Assembly (NCBI GenBank): GCA_002430125.1
Contig: DJBQ01000002.1
Span: 1 to 10,403 of the forward strand
DNA length: 10,403 nucleotides
Direction: 5' to 3'
Origin: Rhodobacterales bacterium UBA5972
GTDB lineage: Bacteria; Pseudomonadota; Alphaproteobacteria; Rhodobacterales; Rhodobacteraceae
Under the pieces are notes generated by a model. It was not told the origin of the DNA and did not search any database. It saw only the letters and a list, made by a program, of their open reading frames with translations. Positions within the stretch are counted from its first letter, which is position 1. Each line of letters opens with the position of its first letter. Below, piece after piece: positions 1 through 7,240 of the stretch. A program made the position numbers and the translations under genes.

Positions 1-103
1 GTTTACGATTTGGAAACAATATCTGTATTTAAGTTGAATTTTAACGAAACTGTAAACAATCAACTTTAGGTAGAAATTTTACCTTTGTGCGAGGGACGAA
101 TGC
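1..103 (+). promoter_or_regulatory. AT-rich upstream region with inverted repeats
   Basis: This non-coding leader of the DUF6456 gene is clearly more AT-rich than the genes around it. It contains three short inverted repeats: GTTTAC (1-6) with GTAAAC (52-57); AAGTTGA (31-37) with TCAACTT (60-66); and a near-perfect 17-bp palindrome, AGGTAGAAATTTTACCT (68-84), just before the ribosome binding site GAGGGA (91-96). Such sites could be operators, possibly for the HTH protein encoded downstream, but that is inference. No convincing -35/-10 pair with normal spacing was found. The left side of the region lies outside the window. Confidence 0.35.
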
Positions 104-1234
104 ATGAAACTGGACCGCACACTATCAGCATTACCCACCGGCTTGCCCAACTGGGTTCCGTTGCCGGTCGCAGAATACTTGGTGCATACCGCTGGTGGCA
201 TGTCGATACGGTCGGTGGCTCGAGCCCAGGGACATCATGCCTCCACAGTGCTGCGGCACGTGCGTCACCTTGAGAACCGGCGCGATGACTTGTTGGTCGA
301 TGAAGCATTGCAATATCTGACGTCTCAATTTTTCAACGTCTTGACAATAAACCAAGGGGATTCACCTTATATGACTGTAAATCTGCCGCATTCCATGCCG
401 ATCACCGAGAAAATGCTGACTGCCGAGGCGCTGCGGGTATTGCGGCGGCTGGCAGAAAGTTCATCGTTTCTGATCATTGCGGGTGATCTGGATAAGGCTG
501 CGGTGGTCCGTGAAAGCAGTGCTGGCCACCCAATCAGAACCGCCATTGTTGAACGCCGCATTGCTCAGGCTTTTGCATTGAAAGACTGGATTGAATGCAT
601 TCGAAAGGGCAAAATAGCTCAATATCAAATCACAGTTTCAGGACGCGCGGCGCTGAAGCGTTTGATCGCTGAACAGTTAAAGCCTGAACCAATGAATGGA
701 ATGGCTGAGGCGCCCAATCCGTTTCGCGAGCAGCACGGCGAGTGGGAGATGCGTGAATTTCGCGACAGCCCAAAGTCAGTGCCGCAGAAATTACGTTATA
801 ACCTTGCGGAAAGTCCGCTGACCGCGTTGGGGCGGCGGGCCGGAAAGGACGGAAAACCATTTTTGAGCACAGATTTGGTGGCAACCGGGGAAAGGTTGCG
901 TGAGGATTTCGAATTGGCCCAGATGGGGGCGCGGGTGACGCAGAACTGGGACCGGTTCTTAACGTCTGGCCGGTCTGGCGATTTTGGCAATGACGGCCCG
1001 GCGGAAGGTCCGCGCGCTGCCCGTGAACGTGTGGCCGCCGCACTTAAAGACCTCGGGCCGGGGCTAGGCGATATCGTGTTGCGGTGCTGCTGCTTTCTTG
1101 AGGGCCTTGAAACCGCCGAAAAACGCATGGGATGGTCTGCGCGATCCGGTAAGATCGTTTTGCGTATAGCCCTGCAAAGGTTGCGGTTGCATTATGAACA
1201 GCGGCACGGGAACCTGAAACCGATGATTGGGTGA
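104..1234 (+). CDS. DUF6456 domain protein with N-terminal helix-turn-helix
   Basis: This 376-residue, probably cytoplasmic protein is likely a DNA-binding regulator. Residues about 34-62 (SIRSVARAQGHHASTVLRHV and following) read as a helix-turn-helix with a basic recognition helix. Residues about 106-190 look like a second winged-helix-like segment. The C-terminal part (about 235-370) matches my memory of the DUF6456 family, with LTALGRR near 239, the GERLREDFELAQMG stretch (262-275), three consecutive cysteines C328-C330, and RMGWSARSGKIVLRIALQRL. The ATG at 104 is chosen because GAGGGA (91-96) sits seven bases upstream; the ATG at 100 is in another frame. It is transcribed towards the hydrolase gene and is not part of the suf operon. 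Its target and function are unknown to me. The family call is from memory of motifs, without a search. Confidence 0.75.
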   Translation: MKLDRTLSALPTGLPNWVPLPVAEYLVHTAGGMSIRSVARAQGHHASTVLRHVRHLENRRDDLLVDEALQYLTSQFFNVLTINQGDSPYMTVNLPHSMPITEKMLTAEALRVLRRLAESSSFLIIAGDLDKAAVVRESSAGHPIRTAIVERRIAQAFALKDWIECIRKGKIAQYQITVSGRAALKRLIAEQLKPEPMNGMAEAPNPFREQHGEWEMREFRDSPKSVPQKLRYNLAESPLTALGRRAGKDGKPFLSTDLVATGERLREDFELAQMGARVTQNWDRFLTSGRSGDFGNDGPAEGPRAARERVAAALKDLGPGLGDIVLRCCCFLEGLETAEKRMGWSARSGKIVLRIALQRLRLHYEQRHGNLKPMIG

Positions 1235-1251
1235 CCGGTTTTCACCGGTTA
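1232..1251. terminator. Possible hairpin between convergent genes
   Basis: ACCGGT (1234-1239) and ACCGGT (1244-1249) form a six-pair stem around the loop TTTC. The stem can extend by a G-T and a T-A pair and overlaps the stop codon of the upstream gene. It lies in the 33-base gap between two convergent genes, where a bidirectional terminator would be expected. No clear T-tract follows on either strand, so intrinsic termination is uncertain. Confidence 0.3.
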
Positions 1252-1267
1252 ACATCCCCTTAAACAA

Positions 1268-1921
1268 TCAACGCGAGGTTTCGGTCATCCGCCGGCGCAC
1301 GTAACGATCAACCGTTGCGATCATCGGGTCCATATGCGGTTCTTCAAAGAAATGCCCGGCACCCTCGATCACTTCATGGGTTATGGTGATGCCTTTTTGT
1401 TCGTGCAACTTATCAACCAACCCTTCGACATCAACCGGCGGCACCACCCGATCGGCAGAGCCGTTGATGATCAGACCTGATGCAGGGCAGGGCGCCAAGA
1501 AACTGAAATCATACATATTTGCGTTCGGCGCTACGGATACAAACCCCGAAATTTCCGGACGCCGCATCAGCAGTTGCATGCCGATCCACGAGCCGAACGA
1601 AAAGCCAGCGACCCAGCAATGCTTGGCATTCGGGTTCAGGGTTTGCAGGTAATCAAGGGCGGCGGCAGCGTCTGACAGTTCGCCAATGCCTTGATCGTAC
1701 TCGCCCTGCGAGCGGCCAACGCCACGGAAATTGAACCGTAAAACCGTGAAGCCCATGTTATAAAATGCGTAATGCAAGTTATAAACAACCTTTTGGTTCA
1801 TCGTGCCGCCAAATTGTGGATGCGGGTGCAGTATAATTGCAATCGGCGCATCTTTGGCTTTCTGCGGGTGATAACGGCCCTCGAGGCGTCCGTCGGGACC
1901 GGGGAAAATCACTTCGGGCAT
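1268..1921 (-). CDS. Small alpha/beta hydrolase (COG2945-like)
   Basis: A 217-residue cytoplasmic alpha/beta-hydrolase-fold protein. The nucleophile elbow GFSFGS places the catalytic Ser at 108; Asp157 (GSADRVVP) and His190 (GAGHFF) complete a plausible triad. The N-terminal HPHPQFGGTMNQKVV block (32-46) and FNFRGVGRSQGEYDQGIGE (63-81) are typical of the COG2945 group of predicted hydrolases. The substrate is unknown. The length is normal for the group and there is no signal peptide. The start ATG (1921 on the - strand) has GGAGC (1937-1933) eleven bases upstream. The gene is divergent from iscR, sharing a 172-bp region, and converges on the DUF6456 gene. A role in Fe-S metabolism cannot be claimed from position alone. 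Confidence 0.88.
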   Translation of the reverse strand: MPEVIFPGPDGRLEGRYHPQKAKDAPIAIILHPHPQFGGTMNQKVVYNLHYAFYNMGFTVLRFNFRGVGRSQGEYDQGIGELSDAAAALDYLQTLNPNAKHCWVAGFSFGSWIGMQLLMRRPEISGFVSVAPNANMYDFSFLAPCPASGLIINGSADRVVPPVDVEGLVDKLHEQKGITITHEVIEGAGHFFEEPHMDPMIATVDRYVRRRMTETSR

Positions 1922-1972
1922 ATGCGTGTTTCGCTCCGCGAGTTGGGGGTCGCCGGGGTCTCCATCAAATAC

Positions 1973-2001
1973 TTGACGAAATCTCTCGGAGAACCTAGAA
2001 C
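1973..2001 (+). promoter_or_regulatory. Predicted sigma70-type promoter of the iscR-suf operon
   Basis: TTGACG (1973-1978) matches the -35 consensus at five of six positions. Exactly 17 bases later comes TAGAAC (1996-2001), which matches TATAAT at four of six. Transcription would begin around 2008, giving a leader of about 85 bases before the iscR ATG at 2094. This is the only well-spaced promoter I see ahead of the operon. It is a prediction from sequence, without transcript data. Confidence 0.55.
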
Positions 2002-2008
2002 AATTCTA
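1996..2008. promoter_or_regulatory. Palindrome over the -10 box, candidate IscR or iron operator
   Basis: TAGAA (1996-2000), CAA, TTCTA (2004-2008) is a perfect inverted repeat of 5+3+5 bases. It covers the predicted -10 element and start region, so a protein bound here would block transcription. In Rhodobacter sphaeroides, IscR is known to repress iron-metabolism genes through a motif called the Iron-Rhodo-box. Whether this palindrome belongs to that motif class is inference, because I cannot compare it with the published matrix here. Confidence 0.4.
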
Positions 2009-2018
2009 AATTACGTGT

Positions 2019-2032
2019 GCAGGGGGTCCTGC
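2019..2032 (+). promoter_or_regulatory. Short hairpin in the iscR leader
   Basis: GCAGG (2019-2023) pairs with CCTGC (2028-2032) around a four-base loop, inside the predicted 5' leader of iscR. The loop side contains a G-rich AGGGGG tract that resembles a ribosome binding site for an in-frame TTG at 2040. The hairpin is short, so a regulatory role is only a possibility. Confidence 0.2.
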
Positions 2033-2093
2033 GTCAGCATTGGAGTTAAGGCTTGCCGTGCGGTACGTCAACTCTACCAGGGTTGGAAAAGCC

Positions 2094-2552
2094 ATGAAAC
2101 TCAGCACCAAAGGACGATATGCGATGATTGCGCTGGCGGATCTGGCGGAAAATGGTCCACGTGGGCTGGTTTCGCTTGGCGAGATTTCAAAGCGGCAGGA
2201 TATTTCATTGGCCTATCTGGAACAATTATTCGTCAAATTGCGCCGTTGCGGCATTGTGGATTCGGTCCGCGGACCCGGCGGTGGTTATAAATTGGCGAAA
2301 CTGCCCGAACAAATCCGGGTATCCGAAATTCTGGCAGCCGTCGACGAAACCATGGATGCGATGCAACGGGGCGCCGGGGCGTCAGGTGCCGAGGGTGGCA
2401 GTGTCGAGCAGGTCATGACGGATAAGTTGTGGGAACAACTTTCGGCGCATGTCTATGTTTTCCTGCATCAAACACGCCTGTCAGACATAATCGGCAACCA
2501 TATGGTGCCATGTCCGGCCGTTCCGATGATTTTTCAATTGGTGGACGAATGA
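2094..2552 (+). CDS. iscR: Rrf2-family regulator IscR, without canonical cluster ligands
   Basis: A 152-residue Rrf2-family transcription factor, expected to control Fe-S assembly and iron genes. The N-terminal MKLSTKGRYAMIALADLA block, the winged helix with ISLAYLEQLFVKLR (37-50) and the SVRGPGGGYKLAK wing (57-69) are classic IscR. In E. coli IscR the [2Fe-2S] ligands are C92, C98, C104 and H107. The equivalent stretch here (MQRGAGASGAEGGSVEQV, 90-107) has no Cys or His. The only cysteines are C52 and C140. This matches published work on R. sphaeroides IscR, which lacks the three cysteines yet is reported to bind a cluster through one Cys. The ATG at 2094 is chosen because family members begin MKLSTKGRY; an in-frame TTG at 2040 would add 18 residues. 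The stop overlaps the next start by four bases. Confidence 0.92.
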   Translation: MKLSTKGRYAMIALADLAENGPRGLVSLGEISKRQDISLAYLEQLFVKLRRCGIVDSVRGPGGGYKLAKLPEQIRVSEILAAVDETMDAMQRGAGASGAEGGSVEQVMTDKLWEQLSAHVYVFLHQTRLSDIIGNHMVPCPAVPMIFQLVDE

Positions 2553-3595
2553 CCAACCGGGTTTACCTTGACTGGAATGCAACCGCCCCATTGCGGGTCG
2601 AGGCGCATGCGGCAATGATTGCTGCAATGGAGACGGTTGGAAATCCGTCCTCGGTCCATGCCGAAGGGCGTGCAGCCAAAAGCATCGTTGAACGGGCGCG
2701 GGCGCAAGTGGCGCAGGCGTTCGGGGCGGTTTCGGCGGATATAGTCTTCACCGCAAGCGCTACCGAAGCCGCTGCTTTGGCTTTGAGCGGACGCGGATTG
2801 CAGTCTGCTTTGGTAGAACATGATTGCGTAAGCATTTGGACGGAAAGTGTTTTACAGTGCGACAGAGCTGGCGATGTTGCAGTTATTGATCCGCAAAATT
2901 CAACCCTTCAGCACGCCAACAGCGAAACAGGGGTTATTCAAACTTTGCCGCAAGGCCTCGCGGTAAGCGACTTCGTACAGTCATTTGGCAAAGTACCTGT
3001 CGGATTTGATTGGTCAGGCGCTGAAATGGGCCTTTTATCGGCCCATAAAATCGGCGGGCCAAAGGGCGTGGGCGCACTGGTTCTTCGCCAAGGCGTTGAT
3101 CTGGCACCGTATATCCGTGGTGGCGGGCAGGAAATGGGTCGACGGGCCGGAACCGAGAATGTGATCGGCATTGCTGGTTTTGGTGCCGCAGCCGAAGCCG
3201 CCGCGAAGGACCTGAGCGATGGTGTTTGGGAACGGGTCGAATCGCTGCGAGACTTACTTGAAGAACGTCTTGTAAATGAAGTTCCTGAAACAATAATAAT
3301 GGGATACGCCTCCAAGCGTTTGCCAAATACCAGCGCCTTCGCCGTTCGCGGATGGAAAGGCGAAACCCAAGTGATGCAGATGGATCTTGCTGGTTTTGCT
3401 ATCTCAGCCGGGTCTGCCTGCTCCAGCGGCAAAGTGAAGCCCAGCAAAGTTCTTTTGGCCATGGGATGTGACGATCTAACGGCAGCAAGTGCCATTCGGG
3501 TATCCATTGGACCCACGACAACCGAAACCGACATCCTGCGCTTTGGGGATGCCTGGATTAAAGAATATCAACGCTTTGCCGCACGTGCGGCATAA
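2549..3595 (+). CDS. iscS: Compact class I (IscS/NifS-like) cysteine desulfurase
   Basis: A PLP enzyme that takes sulfur from L-cysteine as a persulfide, leaving alanine. PLP Lys is K167 (SAHKIGGPKGVGAL), the mobile-loop Cys is C291 (SAGSACSSGKVKPSK), and H91, D141 and Q144 align with E. coli IscS H104, D180 and Q183. The spacing from Lys to Cys (124) is normal, which shows a class I enzyme. It has 348 residues against 404 in E. coli. The distances between landmarks show about 39 residues missing before K167, in three places. The position of the PLP-contacting Asn155 appears to be Ser125 (ANSETG). The start ATG at 2549 overlaps the iscR stop (ATGA). The frame is open back to an ATG at 2429, but that would bury 40 unlike residues inside iscR. 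The symbol is by family; its true partner (SufB, SufE or other) is unknown. Confidence 0.88.
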   Translation: MTNRVYLDWNATAPLRVEAHAAMIAAMETVGNPSSVHAEGRAAKSIVERARAQVAQAFGAVSADIVFTASATEAAALALSGRGLQSALVEHDCVSIWTESVLQCDRAGDVAVIDPQNSTLQHANSETGVIQTLPQGLAVSDFVQSFGKVPVGFDWSGAEMGLLSAHKIGGPKGVGALVLRQGVDLAPYIRGGGQEMGRRAGTENVIGIAGFGAAAEAAAKDLSDGVWERVESLRDLLEERLVNEVPETIIMGYASKRLPNTSAFAVRGWKGETQVMQMDLAGFAISAGSACSSGKVKPSKVLLAMGCDDLTAASAIRVSIGPTTTETDILRFGDAWIKEYQRFAARAA

Positions 3596-3610
3596 GGAAG
3601 GACGATTGAA

Positions 3611-5131
3611 ATGACCGCTCTGGACACAATGAAGGCCAAAGATGGCGTTGATCAGGAAACTGTTGATGCCGTTCAATCGGTTGAGAAATACAAATACGGT
3701 TTTTCCACCGATATCGAAATGGATTTTGCGCCTAAAGGCGTGAATGAGGATATCGTCCGGCTGATTTCGTCGAAAAACGAAGAACCCGAATGGATGACCG
3801 AATGGCGTCTGCAGGCATTCCGGCGCTGGCAGCAAATGGATGAACCCGATTGGGCGATGGTGCATTACCCTGAAATCGATTTTCAGGACATCTATTATTA
3901 TGCCAAACCGAAATCGATGTTGGTGAAGCCAAAATCGCTGGATGAAGTGGACCCAAAGCTGCTTGCGACCTATGAAAAACTAGGTATCCCACTGAAAGAG
4001 CAGATGATTTTAGCGGGCATCGAAGGCGCTGGAGACACGCCCGCCGAAGGGCGAAAAGTCGCCGTGGACGCAGTATTCGACAGTGTTTCGATTGGCACCA
4101 CTTTCAAGGACGAATTGGCCAAAGCCGGCGTGATCTTCTGTTCGATCTCGGAGGCGATCCGCGAGCACCCCGAATTGGTGAAGAAATACCTCGGGTCGGT
4201 CGTGCCGCAATCGGATAATTATTATGCCACGCTGAACAGCGCGGTGTTCTCCGACGGTTCATTCGTTTACATTCCGGAAGGCACCAAATGCCCGATGGAA
4301 TTGTCGACTTATTTCCGCATTAACGCAGAAAACACCGGCCAGTTTGAACGCACGTTAATCATCGCCGACAAGGGGTCATACGTTTCCTATCTGGAAGGCT
4401 GTACCGCGCCAAAACGCGACACCAACCAGTTGCACGCGGCCGTGGTGGAACTGGTGATCATGGAAGACGCCGAGATCAAGTATTCAACCGTACAAAACTG
4501 GTTTCCCGGCGATGAAAACGGCAAGGGCGGGATTTACAACTTTGTCACCAAACGTGCCGATTGCCGCGGCGACCGCGCCAAGGTGATGTGGACACAGGTC
4601 GAAACCGGGTCTGCGGTCACGTGGAAATACCCAAGCTGCATCCTGCGTGGCGACGACAGTTCAGGCGAGTTTTACTCGATCGCCATCGCAAATAACTATC
4701 AACAAGCCGATACCGGCACCAAAATGGTGCATCTGGGCAAAAACACCAAGTCGCGGATTGTCTCCAAGGGGATTTCGGCGGGCAGGGCGCAGAACACCTA
4801 TCGCGGGCTGGTGTCGATGCACCCCAAGGCCAAGAATTCGCGCAATTATACCCAGTGCGACAGCCTGTTGATTGGCGATAAATGTGGTGCGCACACCGTG
4901 CCATATATCGAGGTGCGCAATAATTCGTCGCGGGTCGAACACGAGGCGACCACCTCCAAGGTCGATGACGAGCAGCTGTTTTACTGCCGCCAACGCGGCA
5001 TTGACGAAGAGGCGGCCCTGGCCCTGATTGTCAACGGTTTCGCCAAAGAAGTGCTGCAATCCTTGCCAATGGAATTCGCAATGGAAGCGCAGGCTTTGGT
5101 GGCTATCTCGCTTGAAGGGTCAGTCGGCTAA
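3611..5131 (+). CDS. sufB: SufB, Fe-S cluster scaffold subunit
   Basis: Core subunit of the cytoplasmic SufBCD scaffold, on which Fe-S clusters form before transfer to target proteins. At 506 residues it is close to E. coli SufB (495). The conserved C-terminal region reads [19 protein letters not shown], then VEHEATTSK and FYCRQRG, ending LEGSVG. C416 corresponds to E. coli C405 and E445 to E434, residues tied to cluster assembly; C264 (LEGC) corresponds to C254, the reported sulfur entry site. All are intact. A strong ribosome binding site, AGGAAGGA (3595-3602), begins at the last base of the desulfurase stop codon and lies eight bases before the ATG. This suggests high translation of sufB relative to its neighbours. 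Confidence 0.97.
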   Translation: MTALDTMKAKDGVDQETVDAVQSVEKYKYGFSTDIEMDFAPKGVNEDIVRLISSKNEEPEWMTEWRLQAFRRWQQMDEPDWAMVHYPEIDFQDIYYYAKPKSMLVKPKSLDEVDPKLLATYEKLGIPLKEQMILAGIEGAGDTPAEGRKVAVDAVFDSVSIGTTFKDELAKAGVIFCSISEAIREHPELVKKYLGSVVPQSDNYYATLNSAVFSDGSFVYIPEGTKCPMELSTYFRINAENTGQFERTLIIADKGSYVSYLEGCTAPKRDTNQLHAAVVELVIMEDAEIKYSTVQNWFPGDENGKGGIYNFVTKRADCRGDRAKVMWTQVETGSAVTWKYPSCILRGDDSSGEFYSIAIANNYQQADTGTKMVHLGKNTKSRIVSKGISAGRAQNTYRGLVSMHPKAKNSRNYTQCDSLLIGDKCGAHTVPYIEVRNNSSRVEHEATTSKVDDEQLFYCRQRGIDEEAALALIVNGFAKEVLQSLPMEFAMEAQALVAISLEGSVG

Positions 5132-5136
5132 TAAAA

Positions 5137-5196
5137 ATGTGGGGCAGGCAACAGGTCAGCACCCAAGAAGTATGGAAAGTGGTACGAGAATGCTGA
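5137..5196 (+). CDS. Possible 19-residue leader peptide before sufC
   Basis: An ATG six bases after the sufB stop opens a frame encoding MWGRQQVSTQEVWKVVREC, ending in TGA at 5194-5196, so it overlaps the first codons of sufC (ATG at 5190) in another frame. Such an arrangement could couple translation of sufC to upstream ribosomes. No good ribosome binding site precedes it, and a frame this short arises easily by chance. I do not recognise the peptide. Confidence 0.12.
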   Translation: MWGRQQVSTQEVWKVVREC

Positions 5197-5945
5197 AAAT
5201 CGAAAATCTCCAGGTCAAGCTGGAAGAAGAAGACAAACAAATACTTAAAGGCCTGTCACTCACGGTGCCGTCGGGCGAAGTGCATGCGATAATGGGGCCG
5301 AACGGCTCGGGTAAATCGACCATGTCTTATGTGCTGTCCGGCAAGGGCGGGTACGAAGTGACTGGCGGCAGCGCCACGCTGGACGGTGTTGATCTGCTTG
5401 CGATGGAACCCGAAGAACGCGCCGCGGCTGGCTTGTTTCTGGCGTTTCAGTACCCGGTTGAAATCCCCGGGGTTGGCAATATGACCTTTTTGCGCACAGC
5501 GGTGAACAGCCAACGAAAATCCCGTGGCGAGGACGAAATGTCGGCAGCTGAGTTCCTTAAAGTGATCCGTGCCAAGGCGAAAAGCCTTAAGATTGATGCG
5601 GAAATGCTCAAGCGCCCGGTCAATGTCGGCTTTTCAGGTGGCGAGAAAAAGCGCAATGAAATCCTGCAGATGGCAATGCTGGAACCCAAGATGTGCGTGC
5701 TGGACGAGACCGATTCCGGCCTTGACGTTGATGCGATGAAACTGGTGGCCGAAGGGGTCAATGCACTGCGCGACGGCAAGCGTTCATTTCTGGTGATTAC
5801 TCATTATCAACGGCTTCTGGATCATATTAAACCTGACGTCGTGCATATCATGGCCGACGGCAGGATCATCAAATCAGGCGGCCCTGAACTGGCACTTGAA
5901 GTTGAAAACAACGGCTATGCCGATTTACTGGCCGAGGTGGCCTGA
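5190..5945 (+). CDS. sufC: SufC, ABC-type ATPase of the SufBCD complex
   Basis: Soluble ABC ATPase that drives conformational change of SufB-SufD during cluster assembly. All nucleotide-binding motifs are intact in 251 residues: Walker A GPNGSGKST (36-44), Q-loop Q87 (FQYP), signature FSGGEKKRNEI (148-158), Walker B MCVLDE (168-173) with the SufC-typical DETDSGLDVDA, and H-loop H205 (ITHYQRLL). The ATG at 5190 gives the usual SufC beginning (MLKIENLQV). An in-frame ATG at 5172 would add six residues and is less likely. GGAAAG (5174-5179) is a moderate ribosome binding site. The 58-base gap after sufB is the first real gap in the operon. The sufC stop overlaps the sufD start by one base (TGATG), indicating coupled translation. 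Confidence 0.97.
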   Translation: MLKIENLQVKLEEEDKQILKGLSLTVPSGEVHAIMGPNGSGKSTMSYVLSGKGGYEVTGGSATLDGVDLLAMEPEERAAAGLFLAFQYPVEIPGVGNMTFLRTAVNSQRKSRGEDEMSAAEFLKVIRAKAKSLKIDAEMLKRPVNVGFSGGEKKRNEILQMAMLEPKMCVLDETDSGLDVDAMKLVAEGVNALRDGKRSFLVITHYQRLLDHIKPDVVHIMADGRIIKSGGPELALEVENNGYADLLAEVA

Positions 5946-7240
5946 TGGCTGTTTCCAAGGCAAAGTCCGCCGCTCCGGATGCGCGGCTGGCTGCGATCAT
6001 ATCTCCAGTGGGTGGCAAATGGGCCAGCGAAGCCCGCAAGTCGGCCCTCACCCGTTTGCACGATATGGGCCTGCCGACACGGCGCGATGAATACTGGAAA
6101 TTTACCCGCCCGGACGAGCTGACAAAGGCAGATGCCACGCCAGCGACTTTGTTGGAAACCGACGAAAAGCCGGTTTTCTGTGATATCGACCGATTGCGGT
6201 TGGTTTTTGTTGACGGGGTGTTTGATCCTGACATCTCGGATCAAATGGCGATGGAGCATGTCGAAATCGAACCCTTGGCCAACGCGGCCGAAAAAGATAT
6301 CCATTGGGCGCGGGATATTTACGGCGTTCTGGAAAACAGCGGCCAATCGCCGGTTAACCGACCGCTTGCGGCATTGAATACTGCGACCGCGACGCAAGGC
6401 ATGGTTATTCGCGTAACCGGCAAGGCGCCGCGTCCGATATGCCTGCATTATGTGCGCACCAGTGAAACTGCCGATGCCGTCGTGCATCATATCGTCAAGG
6501 TCGAGGCTGGCGGCGATGTAACATTGCTGGAAAACGGCCCTGCGGCTGCGCGCATCAACAAAGTGCTGGAAGTAGACATCGCGGATGGTGGTGCGTTTCA
6601 TCATGTCCGCACTCAGGGGCGCGATCATGAACGCCGGGCCGCCGCACATATTTTTGCCCGTTTGGGGACCGAAAGCAGTTTCAAAAGCTTTAGTCTGACA
6701 GTTAACGGTGCGTTAACGCGTAATGAATGCGTTATCGAGATATTGGGCGACAATGCGCATGCGACAATTGCCGGGGCTGCTGTTGGCGACGGAAAAACCC
6801 ATCCATTCCATCAGGATGATACGGTTTTCATAACCCATGACGCGGTCAATTGTGAAAGCCGTCAGGTCTTCAAGAAAGTCCTGCGCAATGGGGCCACCGG
6901 GGTTTTTCAGGGTAAAATCCTAGTGAAACCAGGCGCGCAAAAAACCGATGGCTATCAAATCAGCCAAGGCCTGATGCTGGATGACGACAGCCAGTTTTTG
7001 GCCAAGCCGGAACTTGAAATCTATGCCGATGACGTGGCCTGCTCGCATGGCTCAACCGTTGGGGCGATTGACGCGGATGCGCTGTTTTATCTGATGTCAC
7101 GCGGTATTCCGCGCGCCCAGGCAACCGACCTTCTGGTTTTGTCATTTTTGGCCGCCGCGCTGGAGGAAATCGAAAACGAGGAAATCCGCAAAGACATCTT
7201 TGGCCGCCTCGAAGCCTGGATTGAGCGACACCGAAATTAA
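5945..7240 (+). CDS. sufD: SufD, Fe-S cluster scaffold subunit
   Basis: Partner of SufB in the SufBC2D scaffold, required for iron entry in the E. coli system. At 431 residues it has the usual SufD layout: an alpha-helical N-terminal domain with the PTRRDEYWKFTRP block (44-56), a beta-helical core, and the conserved C-terminal region with GVFQGKILV, a QTDGYQ-like segment reading KTDGYQ, KPELEIYADDVACSHGSTVG and SRGIPRAQA. H368 in CSHGST corresponds to E. coli SufD H360, the residue implicated in cluster formation, and is intact. GAGG (5934-5937) lies seven bases before the ATG, inside the end of sufC. The stop TAA overlaps the ATG of the following membrane protein (TAATG). Confidence 0.96.
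   Translation: MAVSKAKSAAPDARLAAIISPVGGKWASEARKSALTRLHDMGLPTRRDEYWKFTRPDELTKADATPATLLETDEKPVFCDIDRLRLVFVDGVFDPDISDQMAMEHVEIEPLANAAEKDIHWARDIYGVLENSGQSPVNRPLAALNTATATQGMVIRVTGKAPRPICLHYVRTSETADAVVHHIVKVEAGGDVTLLENGPAAARINKVLEVDIADGGAFHHVRTQGRDHERRAAAHIFARLGTESSFKSFSLTVNGALTRNECVIEILGDNAHATIAGAAVGDGKTHPFHQDDTVFITHDAVNCESRQVFKKVLRNGATGVFQGKILVKPGAQKTDGYQISQGLMLDDDSQFLAKPELEIYADDVACSHGSTVGAIDADALFYLMSRGIPRAQATDLLVLSFLAAALEEIENEEIRKDIFGRLEAWIERHRN

Noticed and set aside
630-1128. Long - strand open frames opposite the DUF6456 gene
   Set aside because: They are low-complexity Arg/Pro/Ser-rich shadows of a well-supported + strand gene with its own ribosome binding site.
1940-2010. - strand promoter for the hydrolase gene
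   Set aside because: A TTCTCC/TATTTG pair at 16 bases can be read on the - strand, but both hexamers match the consensus poorly.
2429-2548. N-terminal extension of the class I desulfurase from an upstream ATG
   Set aside because: These 40 codons lie in another frame inside iscR and do not resemble desulfurase sequence; the ATG at 2549 overlaps the iscR stop in typical operon fashion.
2938-3534. A 198-codon - strand frame opposite the desulfurase
   Set aside because: The + strand carries intact PLP and Cys motifs in the same stretch; the - strand product is unlike any known protein.
5028-5189. Longer SufC starting inside sufB
   Set aside because: The added residues are out-of-frame sufB sequence; SufC proteins begin at MLKIENL, the ATG at 5190.
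5915-6649. A 244-codon - strand frame opposite sufD
   Set aside because: It lies entirely over conserved sufC/sufD coding sequence and shows no recognisable domain.
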